DNA of 64,000 bases from Streptomyces sp. NRRL S-646 (GCF_000720765.1 NZ_JODC01000010.1:569397-633396), one strand, 5' to 3'. Shown: positions 10,110 to 19,831, counted from the first letter of the stretch. Notes: a model not told the origin generated them from the sequence alone. Made by a program: numbers and translations.

Positions 10110-11377
10110 GCCATCGGGCCGACGAGCAGCCATTGCCACGACTCCTTTCCGAACACCGTCTGCTGGCCGCCCGTCGAGCCGATCTCGACGGGCCTTCCGT
10201 CCGGACCGGTCGCGGTGCCGGTGTCCGGGTCGTACGGCGTGATGTACGCCGCCTGGTTCGCGCCGCCGGACGACGCGCCGGGGGCGTTCTGTGCGCCCCG
10301 CACCGACGTCTTGCCGCCGCGCGGGGCGGCGCAGTGCGCGTCGGTGTCGGCCGCACGGGTACTGGTGTCCGAGGGGTCCCGCCAGGTGGTGCCGTATCCC
10401 TTGGTGCACGGCGGCGGGTCGCCCGCGTTCACCACCAGCCCGAAGTGGGTGGTCCCGTCGCCCGGGACGACCGTGTAGCTGCCCGCGACCAGCGCCGGGA
10501 AGGTGACGAGGGCCTGCTCCACGCCGGGCAGGTGCGCCAGCGTGACCCGGCCGCCGCTGATCAGGTTGGCCAGTAGGACCGACAGCCCGGGGCCGGTCGA
10601 CTTCAGCAGCGAGTCGACCTGCTGGGCGGCCGGTGTCGCGTTGCCGATCACCTTGCGCAGGTCCCCGTCGCTCGATTTCAACTGCGCGCTGAGCGCCGCC
10701 AGATCGTGCGCGAACGACTTGATGGACGAGCCCTGGTCGGCCTGCGTCTTCAGGACCTTACGCGAGTTCTCGATCAGCGAGATCGTCTCGGGCAGGGACT
10801 GGGACGCCGACTCCACGAGCGCGTTGCCCGAGTCCACCAGGCGGCTCAGGTCGGGGCCGGTGCCGTCGAAGGCCTTGCCCAGCTCGTCGACGGTGACCCG
10901 CAGGTCGTTCTTGCCGACCGAGTTCACCAGCCGGTCCAGGCTGAGGACCAGGTCGGTGGTGGGCAGCGGCACGCGGGTGCTGCCGCGCGGGATGGCGCTG
11001 CCGTCGAGGAGATACGGGCCGTGGGAGGTGCGCGGCTGCAGATCGACGTACTGCTCGCCCACCGCCGACCGGTCCGCCACCACGGCCAGGGTGTCCGCCG
11101 GGATGCGCGGCGCCCCGTCCTTGATGTCGAGGGCGACCGAGACGCCGTCGGCGCCGCTCAGCCGCAGCGCGCCGACCTTGCCCACGGGCACCCCGCGGTA
11201 GGTGACCTCCGCGCCGGGGAAGATGCCCCCGGAGTCGGCGAAGTCGGCCCGCACGGTGTAGCCGCGGCCCAGGACGTCGTCCACCAGGCCGGTGTACTCG
11301 GCGCCGACGTAGGACACCCCGACCGCGGTGACGGCTGCGAAGGCCACCAGCTGGGCCTTGACCGTACGAGTGATCAC
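10106..11377 (-). CDS. mceF: Mce family protein, position F
   Basis: A 423-residue Mce/MlaD-domain protein with an N-terminal membrane anchor (AQLVAFAAVTAVGVSYVGAEY) and the Mce core YTVRADFADSGGIFPGAEVTYRGVPVGKVGALRL followed by GEQYVDLQP. A long helical segment (about residues 150-270) should form the needle-like stem known for Mce hexamers. The tail after residue 310 is Gly/Ser/Pro-rich. The GTG start at 11377 overlaps the mceE stop (GTGA). Transported lipid unknown. Confidence 0.9.
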   Translation of the reverse strand: MITRTVKAQLVAFAAVTAVGVSYVGAEYTGLVDDVLGRGYTVRADFADSGGIFPGAEVTYRGVPVGKVGALRLSGADGVSVALDIKDGAPRIPADTLAVVADRSAVGEQYVDLQPRTSHGPYLLDGSAIPRGSTRVPLPTTDLVLSLDRLVNSVGKNDLRVTVDELGKAFDGTGPDLSRLVDSGNALVESASQSLPETISLIENSRKVLKTQADQGSSIKSFAHDLAALSAQLKSSDGDLRKVIGNATPAAQQVDSLLKSTGPGLSVLLANLISGGRVTLAHLPGVEQALVTFPALVAGSYTVVPGDGTTHFGLVVNAGDPPPCTKGYGTTWRDPSDTSTRAADTDAHCAAPRGGKTSVRGAQNAPGASSGGANQAAYITPYDPDTGTATGPDGRPVEIGSTGGQQTVFGKESWQWLLVGPMA

Positions 11378-12645
11378 GGCTGGACCCCCTTCAGCATCAG
11401 CTCGGCGAGCGCGAGGTCGATGCCCTCGGGCGGCTTCGCTCCGGTGGTGTAGCTGCTCGTGCACACCGGCGGACACAGCGGCCCGCCGCCGCCCGAGGGT
11501 GACGACGGCACGGAGGGCGACGACGGCAGGCTCGGTGTGCTCGGCAGCGGGGCCGGCGTCGGGACGCTCGGCACATCCGGGAGGCCCGGCGGGGCCGAGC
11601 TGCCGGGTGTCGGCGAACTGCCGTTGCCGTGGCCGGAGTTGCCGTCCGCCACATTCCCGTACAGGTCCGCCAGATCGAGATCCGCGGTGATGTGCAGGTT
11701 GACGTAGTCGCCCTTGACGGCGTCCACGGCATTGCGCGGGAACGGGTAAGTGGTCAGCAGCTCAAGGGAGTTGGGCAGGTCGTTGCCCGACTTGTTCAGC
11801 TGTTGCAGGATCGGCCGGAGCTTTTTGAGGTTCGCGACCGTGTCGTCGTGCGAGGCATCGACCACCTTGGTGCCCGCCTTGCCGAGCTTCGACAGGGAGG
11901 TGAGCATCTTCGTCAGGTTGCGCCGCTGGTCGGCCAGGACCTTCAGGGCGGGCGGCATCGTGTCGACGGCCTCGGCGATGGTCTTCTTCTCCTTGCCGAG
12001 CCGCCCCGCGAGCCGGTCGACGGCCTTGATCGCGCGGACGATGTCCGCCTTCTGCTTGTCCAGTCCGCCGACGAACGTGTTCAGCTCCTTCAGCAGTGAC
12101 CTGACCCGGTTCTCCCGGCCGTCCAGGGCCTTGTTCAGCTCCACGGTGATCGTCTTCAGCTGGGCGACCCCACCCCCGTTGAGCAGGGCGGACAGTGCGG
12201 ACAGCACCTCCTCGACCTCCGGGTTGCGGCCGCTGCGGGAGAGCGGGATGCGGTCGCCGTCGCGGAGCCGGCCCACGGGGGCGGTGCCGGCCGGGGCCGC
12301 GAGCGCCACGTACTTCTCGCCGAGCAGACTGGTCTGCCGCAGCTCGGCGACCGCGTTCGCGGGCAGCTTCACCGAGTCGGCGACCCGCAGCCGTACACGC
12401 GCGTGCCAGCCGTCCAGCTCCACCTTCTCCACCGCGCCCACGGTGACGTCGTCGACCTTCACCGCCGACTGCGGCACCAGGTCGAGGACGTCACGGAAGT
12501 CGACGGTGACGTGGTAGGCGTGCCCGTCGTCGGCGGCACCCCCTGGCAATGGGACGTCGTACCAGCCGTTGAACTCGCAGCCGGACAGCAGCAGCGACCC
12601 CACCGCCGCCCAGGCGAGCGTCCCGGCCTTGCGTCGTACGCTCAT
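11374..12645 (-). CDS. mceE: Mce family lipoprotein, position E
   Basis: A 423-residue Mce protein with a lipoprotein signal: the lipobox LLSGC places the acylated cysteine at about residue 23, as in mycobacterial MceE/LprK. The Mce core follows (YHVTVDFRDVLDLVPQSAVKVDDVTVGAV, GEKYVALAAP), then a long helical region and a proline-rich tail of repeated PSxP/PSLP units (about 340-390). The tail resembles that of the sigma factor at 20145-21164. Start ATG at 12645 overlaps the mceD stop (ATGA). Confidence 0.92.
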   Translation of the reverse strand: MSVRRKAGTLAWAAVGSLLLSGCEFNGWYDVPLPGGAADDGHAYHVTVDFRDVLDLVPQSAVKVDDVTVGAVEKVELDGWHARVRLRVADSVKLPANAVAELRQTSLLGEKYVALAAPAGTAPVGRLRDGDRIPLSRSGRNPEVEEVLSALSALLNGGGVAQLKTITVELNKALDGRENRVRSLLKELNTFVGGLDKQKADIVRAIKAVDRLAGRLGKEKKTIAEAVDTMPPALKVLADQRRNLTKMLTSLSKLGKAGTKVVDASHDDTVANLKKLRPILQQLNKSGNDLPNSLELLTTYPFPRNAVDAVKGDYVNLHITADLDLADLYGNVADGNSGHGNGSSPTPGSSAPPGLPDVPSVPTPAPLPSTPSLPSSPSVPSSPSGGGGPLCPPVCTSSYTTGAKPPEGIDLALAELMLKGVQP

Positions 12646-13769
12646 GCGCTCGCCCCCAGGATCCCGCCGAGCGTCCGGTCGACGGTGCCCGTCACCGCGG
12701 TGCCCTGCGTGGGCAGTTCGGGCAGCGAGTCGAAGAGCTTCTTCAGCTCCTTGCAGTCGGGGTTCCTGCCGCCCTCGTCGCCGGTCGTCCGCAGGATCGA
12801 GCACAGCAGCGAGGCCGGGTCCTGAGCCTGCTGGGCGTTGTTGCGGGTGTCGAGGGTGCCGGAGGACGGGTTGTAGGCGTTGTTGAGGTTCGACATGCCC
12901 GTGGGCGCGACCCGCAACAGCTCGTCCAGGGCGGCCCGTTGGGTGACGAGCACCTTGGTCACCTTGCTGAGCCCCTTCACGTCCGTGGTCAGCGACTTCT
13001 TGTTGTTCTTCACGAACGCGGACACGTCGCCGAGCGCTGTCCCCAGGTTCGTCAGCGCGTCCGCGAGGTCCTGACGCTCGCCCGAGAGCTGCTGCGCGAC
13101 GTCGGCGAGACTGGTGTTGAAGGACCGCACGCTCTTGTCGTCGGCCGCGAGTGCGGCGGTGAACACCTGGAGGTTCCGCACCGTCCCGAACAGGTCCTTG
13201 CGGCCGTCGGACAGGGTGGTGACGGCCTGCGACAGGTCCTGGACGGTCCGGTTGAGGTTCGCGCCCTGCCCGTCGAGGTTGTCGGCGCTCACCCCGAGCA
13301 GCCGGGAGAGGGAGCCGTCCTTGTTGGCGCCCTTGGGGCCCAGCGCCTCGGCCGTGGTGTGCAGGCTGTCGAAGATCCGGTCCAGTTCCACGGGTACGGC
13401 GGTGCGGTTCTCGGGGATGACGGTACCGCTGTGCATGACCGGGCCCTTCCGGTACACCGGCAGGAGCTGCACGTAACGGTCGCTGACCACCGAGGAGTTG
13501 ATGATCGCGGCCCGGGCGCCGGCGGGGACCTTGCGCCCGTGGTCGTACTCCAGCTCCACCCGCACCCGCTCTCCCTCGGGCGTGATCTTCTTGACCTCGC
13601 CGATGCGGACGCCGAGGACGCGGACGTCCGAGCCGGGGTAGATGCCGACGGTCCGCGGGAAGTACGCGGTGACCTGCACCGGCTCGGGCCGCGGCCACAG
13701 CACATAGGTGAGGGCGGCGACCAGGACCAGTGCGGTCAGCACCGCCAGTCGTCTCGTCAGGCGCTTCAC
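12642..13769 (-). CDS. mceD: Mce family protein, position D
   Basis: A 375-residue Mce protein with a short basic N-terminus, a membrane anchor (LAVLTALVLVAALTYVLW) and the Mce core VTAYFPRTVGIYPGSDVRVLGVRIGEVKKI, followed by SDRYVQLLPVY. The C-terminal half is helical with an unstructured end. GTG start at 13769 overlaps the mceC stop (GTGA). One subunit of the presumed Mce heterohexamer that carries lipid across the cell wall to the YrbE/Mkl transporter. Confidence 0.9.
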   Translation of the reverse strand: MKRLTRRLAVLTALVLVAALTYVLWPRPEPVQVTAYFPRTVGIYPGSDVRVLGVRIGEVKKITPEGERVRVELEYDHGRKVPAGARAAIINSSVVSDRYVQLLPVYRKGPVMHSGTVIPENRTAVPVELDRIFDSLHTTAEALGPKGANKDGSLSRLLGVSADNLDGQGANLNRTVQDLSQAVTTLSDGRKDLFGTVRNLQVFTAALAADDKSVRSFNTSLADVAQQLSGERQDLADALTNLGTALGDVSAFVKNNKKSLTTDVKGLSKVTKVLVTQRAALDELLRVAPTGMSNLNNAYNPSSGTLDTRNNAQQAQDPASLLCSILRTTGDEGGRNPDCKELKKLFDSLPELPTQGTAVTGTVDRTLGGILGASA

Positions 13770-15004
13770 GGGGTGCCTCCCGTCCGCGGCGTCACCGGAG
13801 CGGCGACGAGGTTCTGGACGTAGGAGTCGAACCAACGGCCGTTGCCCAGGGCGTTGGTGAAGACCCGCACATACGGAGCGAGCAACTGCACGCTGCGGTC
13901 GAGGCTTGCCTGGTTGCGTTCGAGCATCTGCACCACACGCTTCAGGCCCTGCAGCGCGGGCCCGATCTCCTTCTCGTTGTCCTGGACCAGGCCGGAGAGC
14001 TCGATGCCGAGCGCGGCGGAGGTCTTCAGCAGCTTGTGGATGGCCTCGCGCCGCCTGCTGATCTCCTTGAACAGCTGGTCGCCGTCCTTGACCAGGGCGG
14101 TGAAGTCCTTGGAGCGGTCGGCGAGCACGCCGGTCGTGCCCCTCGCGTGGTCGAGGAGTTCACCGAGGGCCTGGTCGCGGGAGGCGACCGTGCGGGAGAT
14201 CTCCGACAGGCCCTTGATGGACGCGCGCACCTCGGCGGGCGAGTCCTGGAAGGTGGTCGAGATGGTGTCCAGGGCCTTCGCCAGCCGCCCGGTGTCGACC
14301 TTCTCCGTGGTGGTGGTCAGGTCGCTGAACGCCTGCACGACGTCGTACGCCGGGACGGTGCGCCTGAGCGGGATCTCGCTGCCCGGCCGCAACTGGCCCG
14401 GCCCCTGGGGCTGCAGCGCGAGGTACTTGGCGCCGAGGATCGTCTTGATGCGGATCGACGCGCCGGTGTCGGTGCCGAAGCGCGGATCGCCCTTGACCTT
14501 GAAGGTGACCTTGACATGGTCGCCGTCCAGGTCGACGGTCTCGACCTTGCCGACCTTCACCCCGGCGATCCGCACCTCGTCACCGGGCTTGAGCCCGCCC
14601 GCCTCCGAGAAGGCCGCGCTGTACGTGTTCCCGCCGCCGATGAACGGCAGGCTGTCGGCGTTGAACGCGGCCACGGTCAGCAGCGCGAGGACGGTGAGAC
14701 CGACGGCTCCGATGACGACCGGGTTTCGTTCGCGGAACGGGATCAGGTGTGGCCGCCGTATCCGTATGCGCGGCAGCTTGGGCGGGTCGATGCGCACCTT
14801 CATCATGGGCTGCGGGCGCGGCGTCGCACGGGGCGGCAGCGGCCGTGGTTTCCGGAGCCGTAGGCGAGGCGGCTCGATGCGCACCTTCATCAACGGTTCC
14901 GGCTTGCGCGGCCGGGGCGCACGCCGGGGCAGCCGTGGCCTCGGTAGCTTCGGCGGGTCGATACGCACCTTCACCAGCGGTTCCGGGCGGTTCCTGCGGG
15001 TCAT
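13766..15004 (-). CDS. mceC: Mce family protein, position C, with triplicated basic N-terminal extension
   Basis: A 412-residue Mce protein. Before the membrane anchor (about residues 94-113, NPVVIGAVGLTVLALLTVAAF) there is an unusual cytoplasmic extension of about 90 residues built from three 28-29-residue repeats, each starting P-[LM]-[VM]-KVRI[DE]PP and continuing Arg/Pro-rich. The Mce core (YSAAFSEAGGLKPGDEVRIAGVKVGKVETV, GAKYLALQPQG) and helical stem are normal. The ATG at 15004 overlaps the mceB stop (ATGA); a GTG at 15013 is possible. Other Mce proteins here have only short cytoplasmic tails. Confidence 0.9.
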   Translation of the reverse strand: MTRRNRPEPLVKVRIDPPKLPRPRLPRRAPRPRKPEPLMKVRIEPPRLRLRKPRPLPPRATPRPQPMMKVRIDPPKLPRIRIRRPHLIPFRERNPVVIGAVGLTVLALLTVAAFNADSLPFIGGGNTYSAAFSEAGGLKPGDEVRIAGVKVGKVETVDLDGDHVKVTFKVKGDPRFGTDTGASIRIKTILGAKYLALQPQGPGQLRPGSEIPLRRTVPAYDVVQAFSDLTTTTEKVDTGRLAKALDTISTTFQDSPAEVRASIKGLSEISRTVASRDQALGELLDHARGTTGVLADRSKDFTALVKDGDQLFKEISRRREAIHKLLKTSAALGIELSGLVQDNEKEIGPALQGLKRVVQMLERNQASLDRSVQLLAPYVRVFTNALGNGRWFDSYVQNLVAAPVTPRTGGTP

Positions 15005-16038
15005 GAGCCGCACCTCGCCCTCGCCACGTGCAGGTCGGGGGTGAGCGCCTGCTTCGTCTTCGGCAGCACGATCCGGCCGTCGAAGTCGCAGAGGTAGAAG
15101 TTGAACCAGGAGCCGTAGGACGCGGTCCCCGTCAGTGCGTTGAGCTTGTTCGGCAGCCGCTGCAGGACGCCCTCCACGGTCTTCTCGTTGTCGTTCAGCG
15201 TGCCGGTGAGATCCGTCAGCCGGGCGATGTCGTCCTTCAGCGGCGGCCGCGCGTCCTTCAGCAGCCCCGAGGTGGCGTCCGTCAGATCGCCGATGTTCGC
15301 CAGCGACTGGCCGATGGGCCCCCGGTCGGCGGACAGACCGGAGATCACCCGCCGCAGCTGCTGGAGCAGTTCGGAGAAGCGCGTGCCGCGCTTGTCGAGC
15401 GTCTTCAGCACGGTGTTGAGGTTGTCGATCACCGACCCGATCAGCTTGTCCCGGCCGGCCAGGGTCGTGGTGAGGGAAGCCGTGTGTGCCAGCAGGCTGT
15501 TGACCGTGCCGCCCTCGCCCTGCAGCGTCTTGATGATCTCGGTGGCGAGCTGGTTGACGTCCGACGGGCTGAGCGCGGCGAACAGCGGCTTGAAGCCGTT
15601 CAGCAGCGCGTTCAGGTCCAGCGCGGGCTGTGTCCGCTTCAGCGGGATCGTGCCGCCCGGCTTCAGCGGGGTGCCGTCGCCCGCACCCTCGGTGAGGGCG
15701 ACGTACCGCTGCCCGACCAGGTTGCGGTAGCGGATGACGGCATGGGTGCTGGTGAGCAGCGGCCGGTGGGCACCGACGGTGAAGGTGATCTCCGCCAGCG
15801 TACGGTCCTTGATCCGGATGCCCTGGACCTGGCCGACCCGCACTCCGGCGACCCGGATGTCGTCGCCCTTCTCCAGGCCGGTGACATCGCTGAAGACGGC
15901 ACGGTAGGTGCGGTCGGGCGTGAACGAGAGGTTCACGATGGTGGCGGCGAGCAGGGCCGTCGCCACGATCGTCACCAGTGCGAAGAGGCTGAACTTGATG
16001 AGGGGAGCGGCGGTCTGCCGCGCTGCCGAGGTCCTCAT
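15001..16038 (-). CDS. mceB: Mce family protein, position B
   Basis: A 345-residue Mce protein with an N-terminal anchor (FSLFALVTIVATALLAATIVNL), the core [30 protein letters not shown] and GQRYVALTEG, then a helical stem and a compact C-terminus ending FYLCDFDGRIVLPKTKQALTPDLHVARARCGS. Start ATG at 16038 overlaps the mceA stop (ATGA). Confidence 0.91.
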   Translation of the reverse strand: MRTSAARQTAAPLIKFSLFALVTIVATALLAATIVNLSFTPDRTYRAVFSDVTGLEKGDDIRVAGVRVGQVQGIRIKDRTLAEITFTVGAHRPLLTSTHAVIRYRNLVGQRYVALTEGAGDGTPLKPGGTIPLKRTQPALDLNALLNGFKPLFAALSPSDVNQLATEIIKTLQGEGGTVNSLLAHTASLTTTLAGRDKLIGSVIDNLNTVLKTLDKRGTRFSELLQQLRRVISGLSADRGPIGQSLANIGDLTDATSGLLKDARPPLKDDIARLTDLTGTLNDNEKTVEGVLQRLPNKLNALTGTASYGSWFNFYLCDFDGRIVLPKTKQALTPDLHVARARCGS

Positions 16039-17270
16039 ACGACGCTCACCGCCGTCCCGCGGGCCATCGGCCCGAACAGCAGCGTCGCGACCGGCGGCAC
16101 TTCGTCGGCGGGCACCCCCAGCACGGGCGACACGAGCGAGCCGACGGCCCGCTGTTCGGCCCGGGTGGCGGAGACACCGAGCGGACCGGACGAACTGCCC
16201 CTCCGGGAGCCGTCGTTGAGGTGGAACCCCGGTGCGGGCACCGAAGGGTGCGGCAGATCCCGGCAGTTCGGCCCGGACCGGTCCGCGTACCGAGGCTCCT
16301 CGCCGGGCCGGTACGCCCCCTGCTGCCGTACGACCTCGAGCGTGATGTGCATCTTGCCGCCCCGGAACGCCTGCTCGGAGGCCTGCTCCTCGTGGACCAG
16401 GCCCGCGAAGAGGCACGGGTACTCGGGGGAGTAGCGGGCGAAGAGTTCGAGGGTCGGGCGGGAGACCCGCCCCAGAGTGATCAACCGGTCGCCGTTCGCG
16501 TCGAGGAAGTCCTGAGCGGTGCCGGCGGCGCCGGCTGTCGTGGTGAGGGCAGTCGCGAGCCGGTCCCGCTCCGCGACCAGCGTGCGGCTGGTGGTCACGG
16601 TGTTGCGCAGGATCTCCATCAGGTCCGGCGCCGCGTCGCCGTACACCTGGGCGACCTCGGCCAGCCGGGCGAAGTCCTCGGTGAGGGACGGCAGATGAGG
16701 ATTGAGGCGGTGCAGATAGTCCTCCACGCGCGTGAGGTTGTCGCCGATCCGGTCGCCGCGGCCTTCGAGGGCGGTGGCGAACGCGGAGAGCGTGGCGTTG
16801 AGCTTGCCGGGCTGCACGGTCCGCAGCAGCGGCAGCAGGTCGTTCATCACCTGCTGCAGTTCGATGCCGACGCGGGTGCGGTCCTGGGTGATGACGTCAC
16901 CGGCGCGGATGGGCCGGGCCGAGGAACGGGCGGGCGCGACCAGGTCGACGTACTTCTCGCCGAACAGCGTCTTGGGCAGCAGCCGGGCCCGCACGTCCGA
17001 CGGGATGTCGGCGGCGTACTCCGGCTTCAGCGCGATGTCGAGCGTCGCCCTCCGCCCGTCGGCATGCACCGAGCGCACTTCGCCGACCAGCAGGCCGCGC
17101 AGTTTGACGTCGGCGCGCGGGTCGAGCTGGTTGCCCAGGCGGTCGGCCTCCAGCCTGATCCGCACGGCCGGGGTGAACGCCTGCCGGTACACGGCGACGG
17201 ACAACGACAGCAGCAGGGCGAGTACGGCGAGGAACACCACGCCGTACAACCGCAGTCTCCACACCCTCAT
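16035..17270 (-). CDS. mceA: Mce family protein, position A
   Basis: A 411-residue Mce protein with an N-terminal anchor (LYGVVFLAVLALLLSLSVAVY), the core VRIRLEADRLGNQLDPRADVKLRGLLVGEVRSV and GEKYVDLVAP, and a helical stem. The C-terminal 90 residues are Ser/Gly/Pro-rich. Two starts are possible: ATG at 17270, or GTG at 17279, which overlaps the yrbEB stop as GTGA; the latter adds three residues. Confidence 0.9.
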   Translation of the reverse strand: MRVWRLRLYGVVFLAVLALLLSLSVAVYRQAFTPAVRIRLEADRLGNQLDPRADVKLRGLLVGEVRSVHADGRRATLDIALKPEYAADIPSDVRARLLPKTLFGEKYVDLVAPARSSARPIRAGDVITQDRTRVGIELQQVMNDLLPLLRTVQPGKLNATLSAFATALEGRGDRIGDNLTRVEDYLHRLNPHLPSLTEDFARLAEVAQVYGDAAPDLMEILRNTVTTSRTLVAERDRLATALTTTAGAAGTAQDFLDANGDRLITLGRVSRPTLELFARYSPEYPCLFAGLVHEEQASEQAFRGGKMHITLEVVRQQGAYRPGEEPRYADRSGPNCRDLPHPSVPAPGFHLNDGSRRGSSSGPLGVSATRAEQRAVGSLVSPVLGVPADEVPPVATLLFGPMARGTAVSVV

Positions 17271-17275
17271 ACGGT

Positions 17276-18079
17276 TCACCCCGCAATCCGCACGGTCGTG
17301 TTGGCGCCCCAGATGGCCAACGAAAGGAAGAAGTCGAGGACGTTGATCGCCACGATCGAGGTCCGCACGGCACGCCCCACCGCGACGCCGACACCCGCCG
17401 GGCCGCCGCTGGCGTAGTAGCCGTAGAAGCAGTGCACGAGGATGATCAGGACGGCGAAGACCAGCACCTTCCCGAAGGACCACAGCACGTCGACCGGCGG
17501 CAGGTACTGCTGGAAGTAGTGGTCGTAGGTGCCCGCCGACTGCCCGTAGTAGCCGGTGGTGATGGTGCGCGCGGCGAGGTAGGAGGACAGCAGCCCGATC
17601 ACGTACAGCGGGATCACGGCGACGAACCCGGCGATCATCCGTGTGGTCACCAGGAACGGCAGCGAGGGCACGCCCATGACCTCCAGGGCGTCGGTCTCCT
17701 CGCTGATCCGCATCGCGCCGAGCTGGGCGGTGAAGCCGGCGCCGACGGTCGCGGACAGCGCGAGTCCGGCGACCAGCGGGGCGATCTCCCGCGTGTTGAA
17801 GTACGCCGAGAGGAACGCCACGAAGTTGGAGGTGCCGAGCTGGTTGAGCGCCGCGTACCCCTGGAGCCCCACCTCGGTGCCGGTGAAGAAGGACAGGAAG
17901 GCGATCACACCCACCGTGCCGCCCACGACGGCGAGGGCACCACGGCCGAAGCTCACCTCGGCGAGCAGCCGCAGGATCTCCTTCTTGTACCGGCGCACGG
18001 TACGGCCCGTCCACGCCAACGACCGCCCGTAGAAGGAGAGTTGACGGCCGAGCTCCTCCAGGCTCCTCAAGACTGCCAT
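17276..18079 (-). CDS. yrbEB: YrbE/MlaE-type ABC permease B
   Basis: A 267-residue MlaE-family integral membrane permease with about five membrane segments and the family signatures GLALSATVGAGFTAQLGAMRISEETDALEVMGV (the coupling helix that meets the ATPase). It pairs with the permease at 18089 and the ATPase at 18856 to form the inner-membrane part of the Mce lipid importer. Nine bases separate it from the preceding gene. Confidence 0.93.
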   Translation of the reverse strand: MAVLRSLEELGRQLSFYGRSLAWTGRTVRRYKKEILRLLAEVSFGRGALAVVGGTVGVIAFLSFFTGTEVGLQGYAALNQLGTSNFVAFLSAYFNTREIAPLVAGLALSATVGAGFTAQLGAMRISEETDALEVMGVPSLPFLVTTRMIAGFVAVIPLYVIGLLSSYLAARTITTGYYGQSAGTYDHYFQQYLPPVDVLWSFGKVLVFAVLIILVHCFYGYYASGGPAGVGVAVGRAVRTSIVAINVLDFFLSLAIWGANTTVRIAG

Positions 18080-18088
18080 GTCTGTGCC

Positions 18089-18859
18089 TCAGCCCCTCTG
18101 CGGGACGACCTGGAAATACACCGCGGTCATCACGAAGTTCGTCACGAACAGCAACATGAAGGTGATCACCACCGACTGGTTCACGGCGTCGCCCACACCC
18201 TTCGGACCGCCCTTCGCGGTCAGTCCCTTGTACGAGGCGACGATCGCCGCGATCGCCCCGAAGACCAGCGCCTTGATCTCGGCCGCCCACAGGTCGGAGA
18301 GCTGGGCGAGGGTGGTGAAGGAGGCGAGGTAGGCGCCCGGGGTGCCGTTCTGCAGGACGACGTTGAAGAAGTAGCCGCCGGCGACGCCGACCACCGACAC
18401 CAGCCCGTTGAGCAGCACCGCCACCACCATCGAGGCCAGCACCCGTGGCACGACCAGCCGATGGATGGGATCGATGCCGAGGACCTGCATGGCGTCGATC
18501 TCGTCGCGGATCTTCCGGGCCCCGAGGTCCGCGCAGATGGCGGTGCCGCCGGCGCCCGCGATCAGCAGAGCGGTCACGATCGGCGAGGCCTCGCGCAGCA
18601 CCGCCAGAACGGAGGCGGCCCCGGAGAAGGACTGGGCGCCGAGCTGCCGGGTGAGGCTGCCGATCTGCAGCGCGATGACCGCCCCGAAGGGGATCGACAC
18701 AAGTGCCGTCGGCAGGATGGTCACACTGGCGACGAACCAGGCCTGCTGGATGAACTCCCTTGCCTGGAACGGCCGTCGGGGCATCGTCCGGACGACGTCC
18801 AGCGCCATCGCGAACAGGTTCCCCGACTGCCGCAGCGCTCCGGTCGGCGACAGTCTCAT
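18089..18859 (-). CDS. yrbEA: YrbE/MlaE-type ABC permease A
   Basis: A 256-residue MlaE-family permease, with LLIAGAGGTAICADLGARKIRDEIDAMQVLGIDPIHRLVVPR as the conserved coupling segment and several hydrophobic helices. Its ATG start at 18859 overlaps the stop of the ATPase gene (ATGA). Works as a heterodimer with the next permease. Confidence 0.93.
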   Translation of the reverse strand: MRLSPTGALRQSGNLFAMALDVVRTMPRRPFQAREFIQQAWFVASVTILPTALVSIPFGAVIALQIGSLTRQLGAQSFSGAASVLAVLREASPIVTALLIAGAGGTAICADLGARKIRDEIDAMQVLGIDPIHRLVVPRVLASMVVAVLLNGLVSVVGVAGGYFFNVVLQNGTPGAYLASFTTLAQLSDLWAAEIKALVFGAIAAIVASYKGLTAKGGPKGVGDAVNQSVVITFMLLFVTNFVMTAVYFQVVPQRG

Positions 18860-19797
18860 ACGTCCGCCACCGCCTTACGGCGCCTGAGCTCCGCCTCCCG
18901 CCGGGCGATCGCCTCCCAGCGTGGTGGCCGGGTGATGGCGGGCCCCGGCAGCAGGCGGGGAGTCAGAGCCTGGCTGCCGGGTGTCTGTGTGGGGTCACCC
19001 AGTTGCGCCAGCTCCTGTTCGACCTGGGCCGCGTCCTTCTCCTCCGCCATGCCGATGGGACCCTGCATCCGCCCGTTCAGGAACTGCCTGACGACCGGCT
19101 CGTCACTGGTCAGCAGCTCCTCCCGCGGCCCGAACATGACCAGCTCGCGGCGGAACAGCAGCCCGATGTTGTCCGGTACCTGGCGGGCGGAGGCGATGTC
19201 GTGCGTGACGATCAGGAAGGTCGCGTCGATCTGGGCGTTGAGGTCGACGATGAGCTGGTTGAGATAGGCGACGCGGACAGGGTCGAGCCCGGAGTCGGGC
19301 TCGTCGAAAAGAATGATCTCGGGGTCGAGGACCAGTGCCCGCGCCAGCCCCGCCCGCTTGCGCATGCCCCCGGATATCTCCCCGGGCAGCTTCGGCTCCG
19401 CTCCGATGAGCCCGACCATGTCCATCTTCTCCAGCACGATGCGCCGGATCTCGCTCTCGGACTTACGGGTGTGCTCGCGCAGCGGGAACGCGATGTTGTC
19501 GTAGAGGTTCATCGAGCCGAACAGTGCGCCGTCCTGGAACAGCACACCGAACAGCTTCCGCACCTCGTACAGCTCGTGCTCGCGCAGCCGTGTGATGTCC
19601 CGACCCGCGATCTTCACGCTGCCCCGGTCCGGCTTCAGCAGCCCGACGAGCGTCTTGAGGAACACCGACTTGCCGGTGCCGGAGGGACCGAGCATGACGG
19701 ACACCTCCCCGGCGGGCAGCGTCAGCGAGACGTCCTGCCAGATGACCTGGTGACCGAAGGACTTGGTCAGCCCTTCCACACAGATCTCGACACCCAT
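18856..19797 (-). CDS. mkl: ABC transporter ATPase of the Mce system (Mkl/MceG type)
   Basis: A 313-residue ATPase with Walker A GPSGTGKS, signature SGGMRKRAGLARAL, Walker B IILFDEPDSGLD and switch His in LIVTHD. The roughly 60-residue C-terminal extension beyond the nucleotide-binding domain is typical of Mkl/MlaF relatives. In mycobacteria the ATPase gene is unlinked to mce operons; here it heads the operon. The ATG at 19797 is preferred (GAGAGG 8 nt upstream) over a GTG at 19806 with no spacing. Confidence 0.93.
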   Translation of the reverse strand: MGVEICVEGLTKSFGHQVIWQDVSLTLPAGEVSVMLGPSGTGKSVFLKTLVGLLKPDRGSVKIAGRDITRLREHELYEVRKLFGVLFQDGALFGSMNLYDNIAFPLREHTRKSESEIRRIVLEKMDMVGLIGAEPKLPGEISGGMRKRAGLARALVLDPEIILFDEPDSGLDPVRVAYLNQLIVDLNAQIDATFLIVTHDIASARQVPDNIGLLFRRELVMFGPREELLTSDEPVVRQFLNGRMQGPIGMAEEKDAAQVEQELAQLGDPTQTPGSQALTPRLLPGPAITRPPRWEAIARREAELRRRKAVADV

Positions 19798-19831
19798 CCG
19801 GTCCACCTCTCGGCCCGTGGAGCAGCTCCGA

